Source: Candidatus Phytoplasma luffae (lineage in GTDB: Bacteria > Bacillota_I > Bacilli_A > Acholeplasmatales > Acholeplasmataceae). Taken from it: DNA of 64,000 bases. The position numbers were made by a program, and so were the translations under genes. The notes under the pieces are model-generated. The model had not been told where the DNA came from, made no database searches, and was given only the letters and a program-made list of their open reading frames with translations. The DNA is taken from positions 705,144-769,143 of the forward strand of contig NZ_CP054393.1 in NCBI RefSeq assembly GCF_018024475.1, in the 5' to 3' direction. Positions 61,400 to 64,000 of this stretch are shown one piece after another. How positions within the stretch are numbered: the first letter of the stretch is position 1; each line of letters starts with the position of its first letter.

Positions 61400-63961
61400 A
61401 TGAATGAATTAGAAATAAAAATAATTTATGACGGCTTCGAAAAAGGTAACGTTTATGATTTTTCAAAACAATTTATTGATTACGAAATAGAAAATATTGA
61501 AAAATTTAAAAATATTGATAATAAAAAACTTTTTTTAATAACTAAAACAGTTGAATTTGGCAAAACATCAAAAGAAACTAAAAATTTTTTAAAAAAATAT
61601 TCTCATTTTGTTATCGGTGTCGCTGTTTCCGGAAATAGAAATTACGGAAGTAATTTCGGAAAAGCAGGAGAAAATATTGAAAAAGAATTTAATATTCCTT
61701 TGGTTCTTAAATTTGAAGGTAAAGGTTTTGAAGAAGATTTTTTATATTTGAGACGATGGTTAAAAAATTATTCTGGTAAAAAACAAACAAATTTATACGA
61801 AAAATATCAAGAAAATGTTGAAGGTGTTTTGAATAAAATTCAATCAAAAACAAAAAAAGAAAACAATACTAACAAAATTCCTTCTTGGAATATTCTTAAT
61901 AATCAAATTATTAATGAAAATGGTTATATTAATGATTTAAATAAAGATTTAGAAGCAATTGAAGAATTTATTAAAAAAGAAATCAAACCTAAATTAATGG
62001 TTTTTTCTACTTTAAAAGAAAAAATAACTTTTTTAATTGAAAATGAATATTACGAAGAAACTTTTTTAAAATTATATTCTTGGGAAGAAATAAAAAAAAT
62101 TTATCAAATAGCGTATGCGAAAAAATTTAAATTTACTTCTTTTATTGGAATTTTTAAATTTTACCATGATTACGCTTTAAAGACAAGAGATAAAAAACAA
62201 TATTTAGAAAATTATGAAGATCGTTTGGCGATAAATGCTTTGTATCATGCTCATGGGGATTTTTTGAAAGCTCAGAAAATCGTTGCTCATTTGATAGAAC
62301 AAAATTTAACTCCTGCAACTCCAATTTTATTGAATACAGGTTTAAAGAAAAGAGGGGAGTTTGTTTCTTGTTTCCTTTTAGAAGGGGGCGATTCATTAAA
62401 TGATATCTCACGTATTAATGAATTTTCGATGCAATTATCTAAATTAGGCGGAGGGGTTTCTATTAATCTTTCCAATTTGCGTGCCAAAGGCGAATCTATT
62501 AAAGGAATTCGAGGCGTTTGTAAAGGGATAGTTGGAGTTTGTAAGATTTTAGATTATTCTTTCCGTTATGCTGATCAAATGGGTCAAAGATTAGGCGCGG
62601 GAGCGGTTTATTTAAATGTTTTTCACGCTGATATTGAAGATTTTTTGAATACGAAAAAATTGAATGCGGATGATGATATTCGGGTTAAAACTTTATCTTT
62701 GGGAGTTGTGGTCCCTGATAAAATGTTAGAATTGGCTAAGAAAAATGAAAAAATGGCTCTCTTTTACCCTCATAATGTTTATAAAGAATATAATTTAAAT
62801 TTTGCTGATTTAAGTATTGAAATCGATAAATGGTATGATGTTTTATTAAATAATCAGAAGATTAGAAAAAAATTTATTAATCCCCGTTCTTTGTTGGAGT
62901 TGATCGCTCAACAACAAGGGGAATCAGGTTATCCTTATATTATGTTTTGCGATAACGTTAATAAAGTGAATCCTTTACTTGATAAGATTAAATTTTCTAA
63001 TTTGTGTACAGAAATATTACAACCAACGATTACTTCTTTGTATGCTTCTTATCATGAAAGGGAGAAGGATCAAATCGGAATGGATGTTTCTTGTAATCTC
63101 GCTTCGGGACATATGGGGAATATGTTTAAAAACAAAGCGATTAAAGAAACTGTTTTTGTCGCGATGGAGATTATGAATTCTGTTTCTTTGAATACGAATA
63201 TTAATCATGTTCCTGCGGTGTCGAAAGCTAATAAACTGAATCGAAGTGTCGGTTTCGGAATTATGGGTCACCATGGTTTTATTGCGGAAAACATGATTAG
63301 TTTTGGAAGCCCAGAAAATATTGAATTAATTGATGTTTTCTTTAATATGTTAAATTATTATTCTTTATTACATTCTTGCCTTGAAGCTCAAAAAACCAAA
63401 CAAACTTTTTATCAATTTGAAAAAACAGATTATTGCAACGGCAAATACTTTGAAAAAAAAAAAGCTATTTACCCTCAATTAGAAAAAGTGAAAAAACTTT
63501 TCGAAGGGATAGAGATTCCTTCTGATCAAGATTGGTCAACTTTGAAAGAAGCAGTGATGAAACATGGTTTATATAATTCTCATCGTTTGGCGGTAGCCCC
63601 TAACGGTTCTATTGGTTATATTATGTCCGCTACTCCTTCTTTGACTCCGATTAAACAATTAGTGGAGGAAAGAACTTACGGGAATTCTAAAACTTATTTT
63701 CCTGCTCCTGGTTTAAAAGATTACGCTTTTATGTATCAAACAGCTTATAAAATGGATAAATATAAAATTATTGATGTTATCGCCACCGCTCAAAAACATG
63801 TTGATCAAGGTATTTCTTTTGAATTATGTATTACTTCCGATGTCACAACCAGAGGCTTACAAAAATATTATTTATACGCTCATCATAAAGGTATTAAAAC
63901 TCTTTATTATACACGAACACAAAAATTAAAAATTAGTGAATGTGAAACTTGCGGGGTTTGA
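61400..63961 (+). CDS. nrdE: Fused NrdI-NrdE: class Ib ribonucleotide reductase catalytic subunit
   Basis: An 853-residue protein. Residues 1-125 match NrdI, the flavodoxin-like activator of the manganese cofactor: FVIGVAVSGNRNYGSNFGKAG and IPLVLKFEGKGFEEDFLYLRRWL. From about 180 on it is NrdE: LTPATPILLNTG, SCFLLEGGDSL, SKLGGGVSINLSNLRAKG, NLCTEIL, SCNLASGHMG, APNGSIGYIM and the C-terminal redox pair CETC (about 849-852). It makes dNDPs from NDPs; a nrdF gene is expected just beyond the window. The ATG at 61400 is 19 bp from AAAAAGGG, while a five-codon ORF starts at 61390 with ideal spacing. Confidence 0.93.
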   Translation: MNELEIKIIYDGFEKGNVYDFSKQFIDYEIENIEKFKNIDNKKLFLITKTVEFGKTSKETKNFLKKYSHFVIGVAVSGNRNYGSNFGKAGENIEKEFNIPLVLKFEGKGFEEDFLYLRRWLKNYSGKKQTNLYEKYQENVEGVLNKIQSKTKKENNTNKIPSWNILNNQIINENGYINDLNKDLEAIEEFIKKEIKPKLMVFSTLKEKITFLIENEYYEETFLKLYSWEEIKKIYQIAYAKKFKFTSFIGIFKFYHDYALKTRDKKQYLENYEDRLAINALYHAHGDFLKAQKIVAHLIEQNLTPATPILLNTGLKKRGEFVSCFLLEGGDSLNDISRINEFSMQLSKLGGGVSINLSNLRAKGESIKGIRGVCKGIVGVCKILDYSFRYADQMGQRLGAGAVYLNVFHADIEDFLNTKKLNADDDIRVKTLSLGVVVPDKMLELAKKNEKMALFYPHNVYKEYNLNFADLSIEIDKWYDVLLNNQKIRKKFINPRSLLELIAQQQGESGYPYIMFCDNVNKVNPLLDKIKFSNLCTEILQPTITSLYASYHEREKDQIGMDVSCNLASGHMGNMFKNKAIKETVFVAMEIMNSVSLNTNINHVPAVSKANKLNRSVGFGIMGHHGFIAENMISFGSPENIELIDVFFNMLNYYSLLHSCLEAQKTKQTFYQFEKTDYCNGKYFEKKKAIYPQLEKVKKLFEGIEIPSDQDWSTLKEAVMKHGLYNSHRLAVAPNGSIGYIMSATPSLTPIKQLVEERTYGNSKTYFPAPGLKDYAFMYQTAYKMDKYKIIDVIATAQKHVDQGISFELCITSDVTTRGLQKYYLYAHHKGIKTLYYTRTQKLKISECETCGV

Positions 63962-64000
63962 TTTTTATGAATTAAAATTTTTTTTCAAGGGTAAATTTAA

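Noticed and set aside
1..64000. TGA read as tryptophan (Mycoplasma/Spiroplasma code)
   Set aside because: Trp positions in conserved motifs are TGG, and TGA terminates dnaI, potA, tmk and nrdIE at the expected lengths.

Overview
The window is chromosomal DNA of a phytoplasma (Acholeplasmatales, 'Candidatus Phytoplasma', probably of the aster yellows type). The basis is very low GC, TGG for Trp with TGA used as a normal stop (ends of dnaI, potA, tmk and nrdIE), a reduced parasite gene set (spermidine and sugar ABC importers, no biosynthetic operons), a potential mobile unit (PMU) and a small secreted protein with the phytoplasma SVM-type signal peptide. I saw no rRNA, tRNA or CRISPR.

Left chromosomal arm (1-27.2 kb). 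The 3' end of pduL is followed by an HD phosphohydrolase with rsmA, a tandem SpoVG, a P1B-4 metal ATPase and a 1-kb AT-rich gap with two very strong hairpins. Next come small membrane genes, an OsmC protein, an ECF-type S component, recU (minus strand) and two adjacent RNase J paralogues, the first with destroyed catalytic motifs. Then mutM, the primosomal dnaB-dnaI pair, pheST, rsgA, lepA and potABCD.

Mobile unit (about 27.45-42.93 kb). A 15.5-kb element is bounded by 563-bp inverted repeats that I read as differing at only about four positions. The right repeat contains the 3' half of an intact IS3-family transposase; the left one holds an internally deleted IS copy. All cargo reads rightward: sigma factor, SSB, HU, YqaJ-type exonuclease, membrane proteins, a membrane AAA ATPase without its protease domain, a coiled-coil membrane protein, an SVM-type secreted effector candidate, two decayed genes, tmk, a PD-(D/E)xK-like protein, dnaB helicase and dnaG primase. 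After the last gene lie four 22-bp direct repeats and a GATATT cluster that look like a replication origin. The cargo is C-rich and G-poor on the plus strand, unlike its flanks. Together these genes could supply replication, recombination, transcription control and host manipulation for one unit.

Right chromosomal arm (42.9-64 kb). asnS, a CUT1-type sugar or glycerol-3-phosphate importer (ugpC-A-E-B), nrnA, mnmE and thrS lie on the plus strand; a heterodimeric ABC exporter and groESL lie on the minus strand. After a 1.5-kb gene-poor stretch with eight copies of a TTAGTGTAAT box comes a fused NrdI-NrdE ribonucleotide reductase. The editing sites of both PheT and ThrS look destroyed.
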